From Pontiella desulfatans (GTDB lineage: Bacteria > Verrucomicrobiota > Kiritimatiellia > Kiritimatiellales > Pontiellaceae): a stretch of 64,000 nucleotides of DNA. Numbering within the stretch: the first letter of the stretch is position 1; each line of letters opens with the position of its first letter. The translations under genes were made by a program, and so were the position numbers. Under the pieces are notes generated by a model. The model made no database searches. It saw only the letters and a program-made list of their open reading frames with translations, and was not told the DNA's origin. The stretch spans positions 974,330 to 1,038,329 of the forward strand of contig NZ_CAAHFG010000004.1 of NCBI RefSeq assembly GCF_900890425.1. The letters run 5' to 3'. This document shows positions 17,329-27,221 of the stretch, piece after piece.

Positions 17329-18348
17329 ATGAAAAAGCAGATAACCATTCGTGATATTGCCGAGAAGACCGGGTTCTCGTTCCAGACCGTGAGCCGGGTG
17401 CTGAACGGCAAGGCGCATCTCCACAAGGCGGCCACCGTCCGCAAGATCGAGAAGGTGGCCAGCGAGATGGGCTACGTTCAAAACCTCTTCGCCAAAGGGA
17501 TGCAGAGCGGCAAGACCTATTCGGTGGGCCTGATCATCGATCCGTTCGTCGATAGCTTCACCGAGGAAATCTTCCGCGGGGCGCACGACGAACTGATGAA
17601 ACGCAATTTCCTGCCGATCCTGCTGATGCACAACCAGGATGGCCAGGACGAACAGCTGGTGCAGCGCCTGGCCGAACGGCGCGTCGAGGGCTTGATCATC
17701 CGCCCCTATGTGGAGCGCATGGACGAGGTTTCCGCCGCCGTCGAGCAGCACCAGATGCCGGTGGTTTCGGTGGACTATGCCCTCACCAGTGAAAAGAAAT
17801 TCGACTTTGTCGGCACGGCCGACGAACACGGCGGGCAGCTGGCCGCCGAGCATCTGCTGGAGCTGGGCCATCGGCGCATGGCCTGCCTGTTCACCGACAC
17901 CGAGAGCCTTCAACTGCGCAAGCGTGGCTTTGAATATGCCGTCTCCCGGGTCGAGGGTACGGCCATGGTCGGGCTCGAAGGCTGGAACTTCTCCGACGAT
18001 GAGCCCAACCAGCGCAAAATCATGGAGCTGCTTCAGCGCGCCGATGCGCCGACGGCGATTTTTGCGGGCGGCGACTACATGCTGCCCAGCATCTACAAGG
18101 CGGTGCATGCCTTGGGCATCACCATTCCGGACGATGTTTCCGTGGTCGGGTTCGGCGACGAGGAGTTTTCAGAATACCTGATTCCGCCCGCAACGACGCT
18201 GCACCAGGACGCCTACGAAATCGGCGTGCAGGCGGCGCAGCTCGTTATCGACCGCATAGAAAACAAGGACCGCCAGGTGCCCGTGCGCCAGTTGCGCTTC
18301 GAGCCGCATCTGCTGACGCGCGAGTCCACCGCTCGTCCAAAAGACTAG
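17329..18348 (+). CDS. LacI-family transcriptional regulator
   Basis: The 339-residue protein has the LacI helix-turn-helix at residues 6-25 (TIRDIAEKTGFSFQTVSRVL), the hinge region KVASEMGYVQN, and a periplasmic-binding-protein-like effector domain (VGLIIDPFVDSF; VDYALTSEKKFD; GHRRMACLFTD; PTAIFAGGDYM; VVGFGDEEFSEYLIPPATT). It would repress catabolic genes until a sugar ligand binds. Four near-palindromic sites in the window share the geometry expected for such a dimer, one immediately before this gene. The ligand is unknown. The transcript likely ends at the terminator at 18363-18393. Confidence 0.93.
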   Translation: MKKQITIRDIAEKTGFSFQTVSRVLNGKAHLHKAATVRKIEKVASEMGYVQNLFAKGMQSGKTYSVGLIIDPFVDSFTEEIFRGAHDELMKRNFLPILLMHNQDGQDEQLVQRLAERRVEGLIIRPYVERMDEVSAAVEQHQMPVVSVDYALTSEKKFDFVGTADEHGGQLAAEHLLELGHRRMACLFTDTESLQLRKRGFEYAVSRVEGTAMVGLEGWNFSDDEPNQRKIMELLQRADAPTAIFAGGDYMLPSIYKAVHALGITIPDDVSVVGFGDEEFSEYLIPPATTLHQDAYEIGVQAAQLVIDRIENKDRQVPVRQLRFEPHLLTRESTARPKD

Positions 18349-18362
18349 TTTCATGGTTTGCC

Positions 18363-18393
18363 CAACGGGTGTTTCATGCACCCGTTGTTTTTT
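18363..18393 (+). terminator. intrinsic terminator after lacI
   Basis: CAACGGGTG (18363-18371) pairs perfectly with CACCCGTTG (18379-18387) over a 7-base loop, followed by six T (18388-18393). The ribosome site of the GH86 gene begins only 4 bases later, so the stem could also act as a 5' attenuator or stabiliser of a GH86 read-through message. Confidence 0.85.
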
Positions 18394-18406
18394 GAAAGGA
18401 AATGTT

Positions 18407-20770
18407 ATGGTTCTCAAAGGTATATATGGTCCCGCCGCTACTATCCTCTTGCTGTTCCTCGCGCATGGCGCATTGGCGGCGGAGTTCGACCCGAACCAAC
18501 TCGGTGTGGCCGGACGCGAGGCCTATGCAAAGCACCAGCGCTTGTTCAACGAGGTGGTGCCGAAGCACAAGGTGCAAACCAAGGTGCAGGTCAATTCCGG
18601 ATTGGATGCACTCACGCATGTCACGTTTTATGAAAAGTCCACACCGATCAACGGCAGGATCGAGGTGCCGATCCCGTTCGAGCTCAACGAGCACATTTTC
18701 GATTTCAAGCAGGTCGAGATTCTCGGCTCCGGACTCAAGGGGGTAACCAAGGTGCTGGTGGAAAGCACGGGGGCGGGCAACCCGGTGCTCGGCATTACGG
18801 CGCAGCGCGAAAAGTCGATCCAGATCAAGGTGACCTCTTTCATGTGCGCGCTCAACGTGCCGCTCAAACTCATCATCGAAGGGCAGGGCACCGTCGAGAA
18901 GATCGAGTTTGTCCACCGCGAAGGCATCGCCATGGCGTTCGATGCTTCGATCTACCGCGAACCCGGACTCGATAAGCCGATCAAGCAGGTGAAGGTGTCG
19001 GTCGATGCCACCAAACTGCGCTCCATCGAAGGCATCTGCGAGGTGAAGCGCGAGCGCTTCTTCCGCTACTATGCCGATCCGAACGGCGACCGATCCGGCA
19101 AGGAGTCCTATTTCCGTGGCAAGGGCTTTCTGCCGGGGCGCCAGATTGTGGAAATAGGCCCCGCCTTCGAAGATCGCTACGGCGCAGCCAACGCGATGGC
19201 AACGCTGAAGGAAGATCCCAAGCGCCCCGGCTCCGGATATGCCGATCCGGCCTTCTTCGAACGCGACGAGTTCTGGCGCTTCGAGGGGGTTGATCCGAAC
19301 CTTGAATTCGTGATGTGTTTCGACTCCTGGCCGCGCTTCACGCACCCGACCAATTTCCCGGGCGTGCCCAACCAGCGCGGAACGCCTGCCATCGATAAGT
19401 TCGATGCCGCCGCCGATATGAGCGTGCGCTATCTCCAGGCGGTGAACCGCGACAGCGGCCGCACTGCCAGATGGTGGGAAGTGAAGAACGAATCGGATGT
19501 GAAGTCGGAATGGATCTACCACCACGAAGAGGGCTACGACGGTTGGAAGCTGCTGGCCGATTTCCACAACACCATGGCCGACGCCATTCATAAGGATGTC
19601 CCGCAGGTTGAAGTGGGCGGCCCGGTTTCCGCCTGGTTCATTCCCTATGCGGGCGACTTTGCCGTCTGGAAAAACCAGGCGCGCTTCATGGACCTCACCC
19701 GCGACCACCTCGATTTCTACTCGCACCATTTCTACGAAATCGGCGCGATGGACTCGCTCGAGCGCGTGCGGCGCGAGGGGCACAGCTATGTGCAGGGCGG
19801 TCTCGAGTGCACGATCGACATGCTCTGCGCGCATATGGACACCACCGGAAACCGCAAGCCGTTGGTCTGCTCCGAATACGGCTCGCTCAGTTTCGTGCGC
19901 GACGAACGCGGCTTCTGGATGCACATCAAAAACATCAATTCGCTGATGCTCAAGTTCATGGATCGGCCGAGCGATTTCGAGATCACTGTTCCGTTCATGC
20001 TGACCTTCATGCACTGGGCGCCCGACTCGCTCGAAACCTTCATCCATCAAACGCCGGACGGCGAGTTCGTGAAGACCAAGAACACCTACATCATCGACAT
20101 GTGGACGGGGTTCAAGGGCAAGCGAATTCCCGTTTCCGACACCGAGCACAAGGTGCGCACCCACGCCGTCATCGATGGCGACCTCATCCGCCTGGCCGTC
20201 AACAACCATTCCGGGCAGCGCGCCGAGTTGGATATCGAAGCCCTTTTGCCAAAGGGGGCGAAGGTGGAGTCGGTCAAACGCCGCATGGCGCTCTTTGAAA
20301 AGGGCGAGGTGAAGTTTGTCTACGACGATCTACAACGCCTCGACTCGATCCCGCTGGGCGTCGATGTGACCGCGATTCTTGAAATCAAGCTGGATCGGAA
20401 TCTCACACCTGCGCAGGTGTGGAATGAAAGAATCCACTACGCCACGTCAACGGCCGTGAAGGTCGATGGTTCCGCGGAACTCGAGATTCCGGTCGATGTG
20501 GAAAAGGCGAAGGCGGCAACGTTGCGCGTCGGCCTGTTCCGCAAGGGCGGATTCAGCCAGCCGCTGACGCTGATGCTCAACGGTGTCGGGCAGGAGGTTG
20601 ACCTGACCGCCAGCGAGGGAACGCCCAACCTGTTCGACTACGTTGAAGTCCCCGTCGATCCGAAGACGCTGAAGGCCGGAAACAAGCTGGTCGTCAAAAC
20701 CGACGAGCCCGGCACCACCGTCACCGCCGCCCGCATCACGACCGTTACGGAAGGGCGACTTGGGCGCTAG
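18407..20770 (+). CDS. secreted GH86 beta-agarase/porphyranase
   Basis: The 787-residue enzyme has a signal peptide (IYGPAATILLLFLAHGALAA), an N-terminal beta domain (about 30-230), and a TIM barrel containing WWEVKNESDV (acid/base Glu362) and VCSEYGSL (nucleophile Glu490). Beta-sandwich segments follow to the end. This is the GH86 pattern of endo-acting agarases and porphyranases, retaining enzymes that cut beta-1,4 links in agar-type chains. AGGA lies 6 bases before the ATG at 18407; a longer upstream frame overlaps the terminator and is rejected. Agar versus porphyran specificity cannot be decided from sequence alone. Confidence 0.85.
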   Translation: MVLKGIYGPAATILLLFLAHGALAAEFDPNQLGVAGREAYAKHQRLFNEVVPKHKVQTKVQVNSGLDALTHVTFYEKSTPINGRIEVPIPFELNEHIFDFKQVEILGSGLKGVTKVLVESTGAGNPVLGITAQREKSIQIKVTSFMCALNVPLKLIIEGQGTVEKIEFVHREGIAMAFDASIYREPGLDKPIKQVKVSVDATKLRSIEGICEVKRERFFRYYADPNGDRSGKESYFRGKGFLPGRQIVEIGPAFEDRYGAANAMATLKEDPKRPGSGYADPAFFERDEFWRFEGVDPNLEFVMCFDSWPRFTHPTNFPGVPNQRGTPAIDKFDAAADMSVRYLQAVNRDSGRTARWWEVKNESDVKSEWIYHHEEGYDGWKLLADFHNTMADAIHKDVPQVEVGGPVSAWFIPYAGDFAVWKNQARFMDLTRDHLDFYSHHFYEIGAMDSLERVRREGHSYVQGGLECTIDMLCAHMDTTGNRKPLVCSEYGSLSFVRDERGFWMHIKNINSLMLKFMDRPSDFEITVPFMLTFMHWAPDSLETFIHQTPDGEFVKTKNTYIIDMWTGFKGKRIPVSDTEHKVRTHAVIDGDLIRLAVNNHSGQRAELDIEALLPKGAKVESVKRRMALFEKGEVKFVYDDLQRLDSIPLGVDVTAILEIKLDRNLTPAQVWNERIHYATSTAVKVDGSAELEIPVDVEKAKAATLRVGLFRKGGFSQPLTLMLNGVGQEVDLTASEGTPNLFDYVEVPVDPKTLKAGNKLVVKTDEPGTTVTAARITTVTEGRLGR

Positions 20771-20797
20771 CCTTTGAAAGGGAGCCGCAGCATGGGT

Positions 20798-20980
20798 GTG
20801 CTGAAAGCACAATACAATTTAGCCTTGGGCAACGCCCAAGGAGATAAGGTGGTTTGGATTATTTGTCCTGTAGGGACAACACAAACGCCGAATTGTATTG
20901 CCCCTGCAGGGCAAGTGATTGTTGGTGGCGGTAGGTCATGGGGCTTTGCCCCATGCTAAATTGTGTCGTGCCGTTGGCAC
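20798..20980. repeat. string of six perfect hairpins
   Basis: Six short perfect stems follow each other: GTGCT-GAA-AGCAC (20798-20810), CCTTGGGC-AAC-GCCCAAGG (20823-20841), TTGTCC/GGACAA (20863-20879), TTGCCC/GGGCAA (20898-20914), CATGGGGC-TTT-GCCCCATG (20937-20955) and GTGCC-GTT-GGCAC (20968-20980). ACAATACAATT, in inverted orientation near 20890, and CAATTTAGC/GCTAAATTG add longer pairing. It fills the gap between the GH86 gene and the sulfatase and has no coding potential. It resembles mosaic palindromic repeats common in PVC and Bacteroidetes genomes. Confidence 0.7.
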
Positions 20981-21000
20981 ATTGCTAGAGGATAAAGTGT

Positions 21001-22963
<1,963 letters not shown>

Positions 22964-23087
22964 GGTTCATGTCCCGAATGGCACTTACCATTTGAATTGA
23001 CGTAACGCCCGCTATCCCCGCGGGCTATCCCCTATCCCGGGTGACCCCTTTCTCATCGAAAGTCAGTTTTCGCGTTAACGGAGAACC

Positions 23088-23705
23088 TCAGATGGCTGGT
23101 TGGCAATATTTATATTCTGACAGCATTTTGTAGATGCGGAGTTCGTGATTTTCTGGAAGCCGATTCTTCCAAACACATTTTATAATTCCATTTGGCATGC
23201 GCCCTGTTGATTTTTGAAATGTCTTACATTTATTGTTCAGGAAGTCCTCGCCGATCTTTAATTCCTCTCCGGTTCCTAGGCCGAAATAAGTATCTAATTT
23301 ATTTTTTCCATTGCTCAAATATGCAGTCATTTCACCATCTGTTAGATAGATGAAAAAGCGGAGTGCTGGTAAGCGGGTTTGAAATTCAAGTAAGCGACAC
23401 ATATCGTTGAAATGCTTACCTGCTTTTTGCGGACGGGGAGCGTTCTTTCCTCCCGGGTTTGCTCGGTCATACTTGAACTCAATTACAACTTCCTTTTCTT
23501 CGTAGTTTGGGATGTATGTATCGACTCGGGCATTTTGTCTGTGGTTATGAGGGAATTCCATAACAATATCATAAGGCTGAAGCGATGTGTTTTTGAGTAA
23601 TGAAGCGAAGAATGAATAACGAACTGAATCTTCTGTGGTAAACACATGATTGCTTAATCGCTGAGTCAAATAATTGTCGAATGAGCTGTAAATTGCTTCG
23701 TTCAT
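23088..23705 (-). CDS. PD-(D/E)XK nuclease-like protein
   Basis: The 205-residue protein starts MNEAIYSSFDNYLTQRLSNH and contains Asp62 in NARVDTYIPNYEE followed by IEFKYDR (Glu76-x-Lys78), the spacing of PD-(D/E)XK catalytic sites. FNDMCRLLEF and the C-terminal GIIKCVWKNRLPENHELRIY are not from a family I can name. It may be a restriction or repair-type endonuclease. A longer frame to 23819 exists, but the added residues look non-coding. Base composition is markedly more AT-rich than the flanking hydrolases, suggesting recent acquisition. No methyltransferase neighbour was found. Confidence 0.55.
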   Translation of the reverse strand: MNEAIYSSFDNYLTQRLSNHVFTTEDSVRYSFFASLLKNTSLQPYDIVMEFPHNHRQNARVDTYIPNYEEKEVVIEFKYDRANPGGKNAPRPQKAGKHFNDMCRLLEFQTRLPALRFFIYLTDGEMTAYLSNGKNKLDTYFGLGTGEELKIGEDFLNNKCKTFQKSTGRMPNGIIKCVWKNRLPENHELRIYKMLSEYKYCQPAI

Positions 23706-23970
23706 ATTTATGTGATGCCAGACGTTTGGTGTGACCCTCGCTGCGCTAAACGTTGACCGAATCAAAATGCGTTGGTCAGCGTATGATCCATGCCCTGGGT
23801 ACGCCTGGCATGAACACAAACTGACGGGGTTGAAGTCCCCTGCGCGTAGCCCGGCTGTTCGCTGCTCCCTTCATGGGGAAAGACGGTAGCCGAAGCGCTG
23901 GACGAAATCAACTGCGGGCTCGCGAGGGATCGCCACGCTAGTCCCAAAACAAGAAAAAAGCTACAATGTA
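23706..23970. other. structured non-coding segment, possible intron fragment
   Basis: This 265-bp stretch has no supported reading frame but many short complementary segments: CATGCCCTGG/GCCTGGCATG around 23788-23814, ACGGGG/CCCCT around 23823-23842, and purine-rich GGGGAAAGACGGTAGCCGAAG at 23875-23895. The texture recalls the 5' domain of a group II intron, but no reverse transcriptase or domain V was found. The identification is a guess. Confidence 0.2.
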
Positions 23971-23991
23971 CGGGTGACCCCTATCCCCGCC

Positions 23992-24909
23992 CTAATCTGT
24001 CATCTGGTGAATTTGAAGTAGTATGTTTCCGGTCTGCGCTGCGTGTTTGCGTTTTCTCAAAAGTAGGCTAACGAAATCAATTCGTTCCTCAACCACAGCC
24101 ATTAGATCAGCTCCGGTCATGAGGATTATTACAGGGCGTCCAGTGGAATGGGCGCGTACACCATCTTCCGAAAATCCGTTGATTGATAGGAAAAGGCCAA
24201 GTGTATTATCCAGTTTACGATTTACTTTACCGGCAAAGGAGTCGAGGTCGCTGATTGCACAGGGATCTTGTTGCCATTTGGCCTCAAATAAATAATCAGT
24301 ACCTTCCATTGAGAATGCACCATCAATCTGTTCTCCGATATTTCTAAATGATGCCCTCGGGTCGAGATCAAATAAGTTAAATAAATCGTACATAACTCGC
24401 TCGAGTTCAAACCCCCGTTGCTGGGGAGTACACGTAGATACGAGAGACATATACCGAGATTTTATTTCATCGAGTTTTTCCCGAACTGCTGTGCTATGGC
24501 GGAGCCTTTCTGCTTCTTTCGCACGGCGCTCTTTAATCTTTCTTGCTTCATCAGTAGCTTCGTCATGAACCTCTACTATACGCTGTAGTTCTGCTACCGC
24601 CACACGAGCTTTTTCTGCCTTTGCTTTGCCATCTTCTAGCTGTTCGAGATGGCGAAACGAGGTCATTTTGGCGACCTCGTGGAACAAGCGGCGAATGTCA
24701 CCTAAATATTTTTCTTGGTCTTGGCAAAGAAGGTCAACTACGTCCGACACTATCTGTCGTTTGTAGCCTTCCCAATCCGCTTGGGAGACTGCGCTTCGAT
24801 CTGTAATGGTGTTCTGTAGGAAACTACGGAGATCCGCCTTATACCAATAGATTAAACATAGTGCTTCCTTAAGAGCCTGCACTGCTGTTGCTGAAACCAT
24901 TTTTGTCAT
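23992..24909 (-). CDS. restriction-endonuclease-like protein with coiled coil
   Basis: The 305-residue protein has an N-terminal helical part, a charged coiled coil (about residues 84-150, rich in KAEKAR, EARKIKERRAKEAERL), and a C-terminal nuclease-like domain with FELERVMYDLFNLFDLDP, Asp196 in EQIDGAF, and LFEAKW giving Glu209-x-Lys211. This matches the Mrr/PD-(D/E)XK restriction fold. Such stand-alone proteins are often type IV-like defence nucleases. The start at 24909 is chosen because the longer frame to 25131 has no coding character; a second ATG at 24900 is possible. It lies just outside the 12-bp direct repeat. Confidence 0.6.
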   Translation of the reverse strand: MTKMVSATAVQALKEALCLIYWYKADLRSFLQNTITDRSAVSQADWEGYKRQIVSDVVDLLCQDQEKYLGDIRRLFHEVAKMTSFRHLEQLEDGKAKAEKARVAVAELQRIVEVHDEATDEARKIKERRAKEAERLRHSTAVREKLDEIKSRYMSLVSTCTPQQRGFELERVMYDLFNLFDLDPRASFRNIGEQIDGAFSMEGTDYLFEAKWQQDPCAISDLDSFAGKVNRKLDNTLGLFLSINGFSEDGVRAHSTGRPVIILMTGADLMAVVEERIDFVSLLLRKRKHAAQTGNILLQIHQMTD

Positions 24910-25134
24910 AGTTTTTATTTCCGTCGAACGATTAGGCAGAAACAGCATCTGCCCATCTATTCCCTTAAAGGTGTCGTTTGCTATGAGATAGGCAGAATGC
25001 CTGAATAAGGATTGTGTGAAAAGTATCATTCCGGAAAATGAGGTGGTGCTCTCGCTTCGCGCGGCATATCCGCCGTGCGAAGTACTTTCCGTGGTTGCTC
25101 TCTCGTGCAGATGCAACGAAGCTGGAAGCATCGT

Positions 25135-27018
25135 CTACGATCCATTCTCCAGCAGTTGCCGTCCCTTATCTGTGAGTCGGTATTTTTGTTTGCTGCTGCG
25201 GGGTTTGTCGGGGATGGTCATTTCCACGAGTCCATCCGTAAGTAGCGGATTCAGCACTTGGTTCCTGAACTTGGTGCGGTCGGTGCGCCCGGAAATTTCC
25301 ATGAGCGCGCCAATCGCGTTTTCTTCCCTGCATTTAACGAGGATATCGACTTGATCCCGACTTAGTCCCGACTTAGTCCCGACATAGTCCCCACTTGGTT
25401 TCGACTTGGTGCCTTTTCCGGTTACTTGGGGGGTGACTTGTGCCTCGACTTGGTGCCGACTTGGTGCAGACTTGGTGCCTTTCCCGGCGACTTCCCCGGT
25501 GACTTCCCCGGTGATTTCGGGCGATTCGTTTTCGAGGAGGGTTAGGCCTTTGGCGGTGAGGCGGTATTTTTGCTGTCGGCTCCGGGGTGTTTCGGGGATG
25601 GTGTATTCCATTAGTTCCAAGGCTCTTAGGTGCGGAATAATGGCGCGTAGGTTGCCGCTGAGGGTCTTGTGCCCGAGCACGGTGGCAATGTCGCGCGAGG
25701 AGAGCGGCTGCATCCGACAGGCCTGCAAAATGCGCAATGCGACTTGTGCCTCCACTTGTGCCTGACTTGTGCCTAACTTGTGCCTAACTTGTGCCTCTTC
25801 TTGTGCCTCCACTTGTGCCGACTTGGGGGGTGGCGCCTCTTTTTCCGCCGTCAGCGGGAGGGTCAGCTCGAAGCCGTGGGCGGTTTCCTTGAAGATAGGT
25901 TTTGCGCCGTTGGTGTAGAGGGGCAGGTATTTATTGATGTTGGTGACGCCGGAGCCGAGCTGGTCGAACCGTCCGAGCTGGATCATGAATTTGCAGATGG
26001 TCGGGTTCTTTGAAAACGGGCGCAGGTTTTGCGGGGTGATTTCGCCGAAGTGGTGCTGGGTGCAGGGATTGTCGAGGATGACTTTGTCGCGGTAGATCAT
26101 CAGCCGCGCGGGCGCGCCGCCCGTGTATTCGCGGTGGGAGATAATGTTGGAAAGGGCTTCGCGGAAGATTTTGTCGCGCAGGCTGATCCGCATGTCGCCT
26201 TCGAGGTGAAAGGGATCGTTGAGGTGCTTTTCCACGAATTCCATCATCTGGTCGTAGGCGTCGATCAGGTTGGTGTAGATGAGGACGCGGTCGTCGTAGC
26301 GGTCGACATTGTCGCGACGGAGCAGGCAGTCGAACTTGTAGGCCGGGGCGGCCTGCTGAATGGCCTGGTCGGTGCCGAACATCAGGATGGCGGCGAGGGT
26401 CAGGTGGTGTTGACCTGTCTCTTCGGTTTGTGTGTAGAAGCCGCCGATGCGGAGCATCTCTTCGTCGCTGAGGCCGATCCAAGGGTGCTTCGAGTTGTAG
26501 GAGCGCATCAGGCGCCGGGCACGGTCGAACAGTTCCGGGCGCAGGTCGTCCATCGTGGCAAAGGGCAGGGTGCGCTGTTCGGTAAAGAGGCCCAGCTTGC
26601 GGTTGATCAGTCCGGCGAGCTGGTGCGTGCCCTGCACGCGGTAGTCGCCGTCTTCGCTGCGCAAAATAATGTTGCCCCCGGTTTTGTGGAGCTGCGAGCT
26701 GAGCGGTACCTGCACGGCAATGATGGTTTTTTCGTCGATCTCGAAGGTCTGCGGGAAAAGCAACCAGGGCGGATCGACCTTCTGGGGATTGTTGGAGAGA
26801 TTGGCGAGGTCGGCTTTCATCCTTTCCGCCGCAGCGGGATCGACGCCTTTAATTGCGCCATCGTCGGCCACCCCGAGAAAGATCGTGCCGCCATCGGTGT
26901 TGAGGAATGCGCATACGGTTTCAAACAGGTTGCGCGGCAGGTGTTCGCGCGCCTCCTTGAATTCGCGGTGCAGCCCTTCGCCCTCCGACAGGTCGTCTAA
27001 AACTTGGTTTAGGTTCAT
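25135..27018 (-). CDS. AlbA_2/HATPase_c_4 regulator-like protein
   Basis: The 627-residue protein resembles the group often annotated as RecG-related transcriptional regulators. An AlbA_2 (Schlafen-like) domain covers about residues 10-135 (EGLHREFKEA, NTDGGTIFLGVADDG). A HATPase-like domain follows (about 270-370, REALSNIISHREYTGG; LGSGVTNINKYLP). Winged-helix segments sit at the C-terminus. Between them are low-complexity linkers (QVEAQ, GTKS, TGEV) encoded by 11-bp tandem repeats. It has no helicase motifs. Role unknown, possibly regulation or phage response. The start at 27018 replaces an implausible extension to 27201. Confidence 0.75.
   Translation of the reverse strand: MNLNQVLDDLSEGEGLHREFKEAREHLPRNLFETVCAFLNTDGGTIFLGVADDGAIKGVDPAAAERMKADLANLSNNPQKVDPPWLLFPQTFEIDEKTIIAVQVPLSSQLHKTGGNIILRSEDGDYRVQGTHQLAGLINRKLGLFTEQRTLPFATMDDLRPELFDRARRLMRSYNSKHPWIGLSDEEMLRIGGFYTQTEETGQHHLTLAAILMFGTDQAIQQAAPAYKFDCLLRRDNVDRYDDRVLIYTNLIDAYDQMMEFVEKHLNDPFHLEGDMRISLRDKIFREALSNIISHREYTGGAPARLMIYRDKVILDNPCTQHHFGEITPQNLRPFSKNPTICKFMIQLGRFDQLGSGVTNINKYLPLYTNGAKPIFKETAHGFELTLPLTAEKEAPPPKSAQVEAQEEAQVRHKLGTSQAQVEAQVALRILQACRMQPLSSRDIATVLGHKTLSGNLRAIIPHLRALELMEYTIPETPRSRQQKYRLTAKGLTLLENESPEITGEVTGEVAGKGTKSAPSRHQVEAQVTPQVTGKGTKSKPSGDYVGTKSGLSRDQVDILVKCREENAIGALMEISGRTDRTKFRNQVLNPLLTDGLVEMTIPDKPRSSKQKYRLTDKGRQLLENGS
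25347..25478. repeat. 11-bp tandem repeats (CGACTTGGTGC type) in coding DNA
   Basis: Six head-to-tail 11-bp units at 25347-25412 (CGACTTGATCC, CGACTTAGTCC twice, then diverging to CGACTTGGTGC), and three more at 25446-25478, lie inside the AlbA_2/HATPase gene. Since 11 is not a multiple of 3, successive units are read in rotating frames. Confidence 0.8.
25742..25819. repeat. ACTTGTGCCT tandem repeats in coding DNA
   Basis: Seven copies of an 11-13-bp unit based on ACTTGTGCCT run head to tail. On the coding strand GGCACAAGT is read as AQV, HKL and GTS in turn, producing the linker QVRHKLGTSQAQVEAQV. Loss or gain of one 11-bp unit would shift the downstream frame. Confidence 0.85.
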
Positions 27019-27150
27019 TCCCCGTTGCCTTCCCTGTGCTTCAAGTTTGTTGCGTCGTATTCGACCGTGAAACCATACCTGCCGGGCGCGGGGGAAACAA
27101 AATAAAACACGCGGAATGGGGCCGTGTTTCCTTTGCTCGGGAATAATACA

Positions 27151-27165
27151 TTTGGCCAGTTGACA
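27151..27165 (+). promoter_or_regulatory. shared promoter-region 15-mer
   Basis: TTTGGCCAGTTGACA lies 57 bases before the GH86 lipoprotein start and is repeated exactly at 48198-48212 before the VWA-like gene. Its end is a consensus -35 hexamer (TTGACA). No convincing -10 follows at 17 bases. Confidence 0.4.
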
Positions 27166-27221
27166 GTTTGGGGCTTCCTCTGCGATTGTTTGCGTTCTCA
27201 TTCTAAAAGGAAGGCAGAAGT

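Larger units (their letters stand above)
23038..23982. mobile_element. AT-rich insert bounded by a 12-bp direct repeat
   Basis: CGGGTGACCCCT occurs at 23038-23049 and again at 23971-23982. Between them lie a low-G+C nuclease-like gene and a structured non-coding segment. CTATCCCCG words also flank both copies. The direct repeats could be a target-site duplication or the remains of recombination between repeats. No transposase or integrase is present, so the mechanism is unknown. Confidence 0.4.

Noticed and set aside
25347-25822. Tandem repeats considered as a CRISPR-like array
   Set aside because: Units are 11 bp without spacers, lie in a long open frame, and no cas genes are near.
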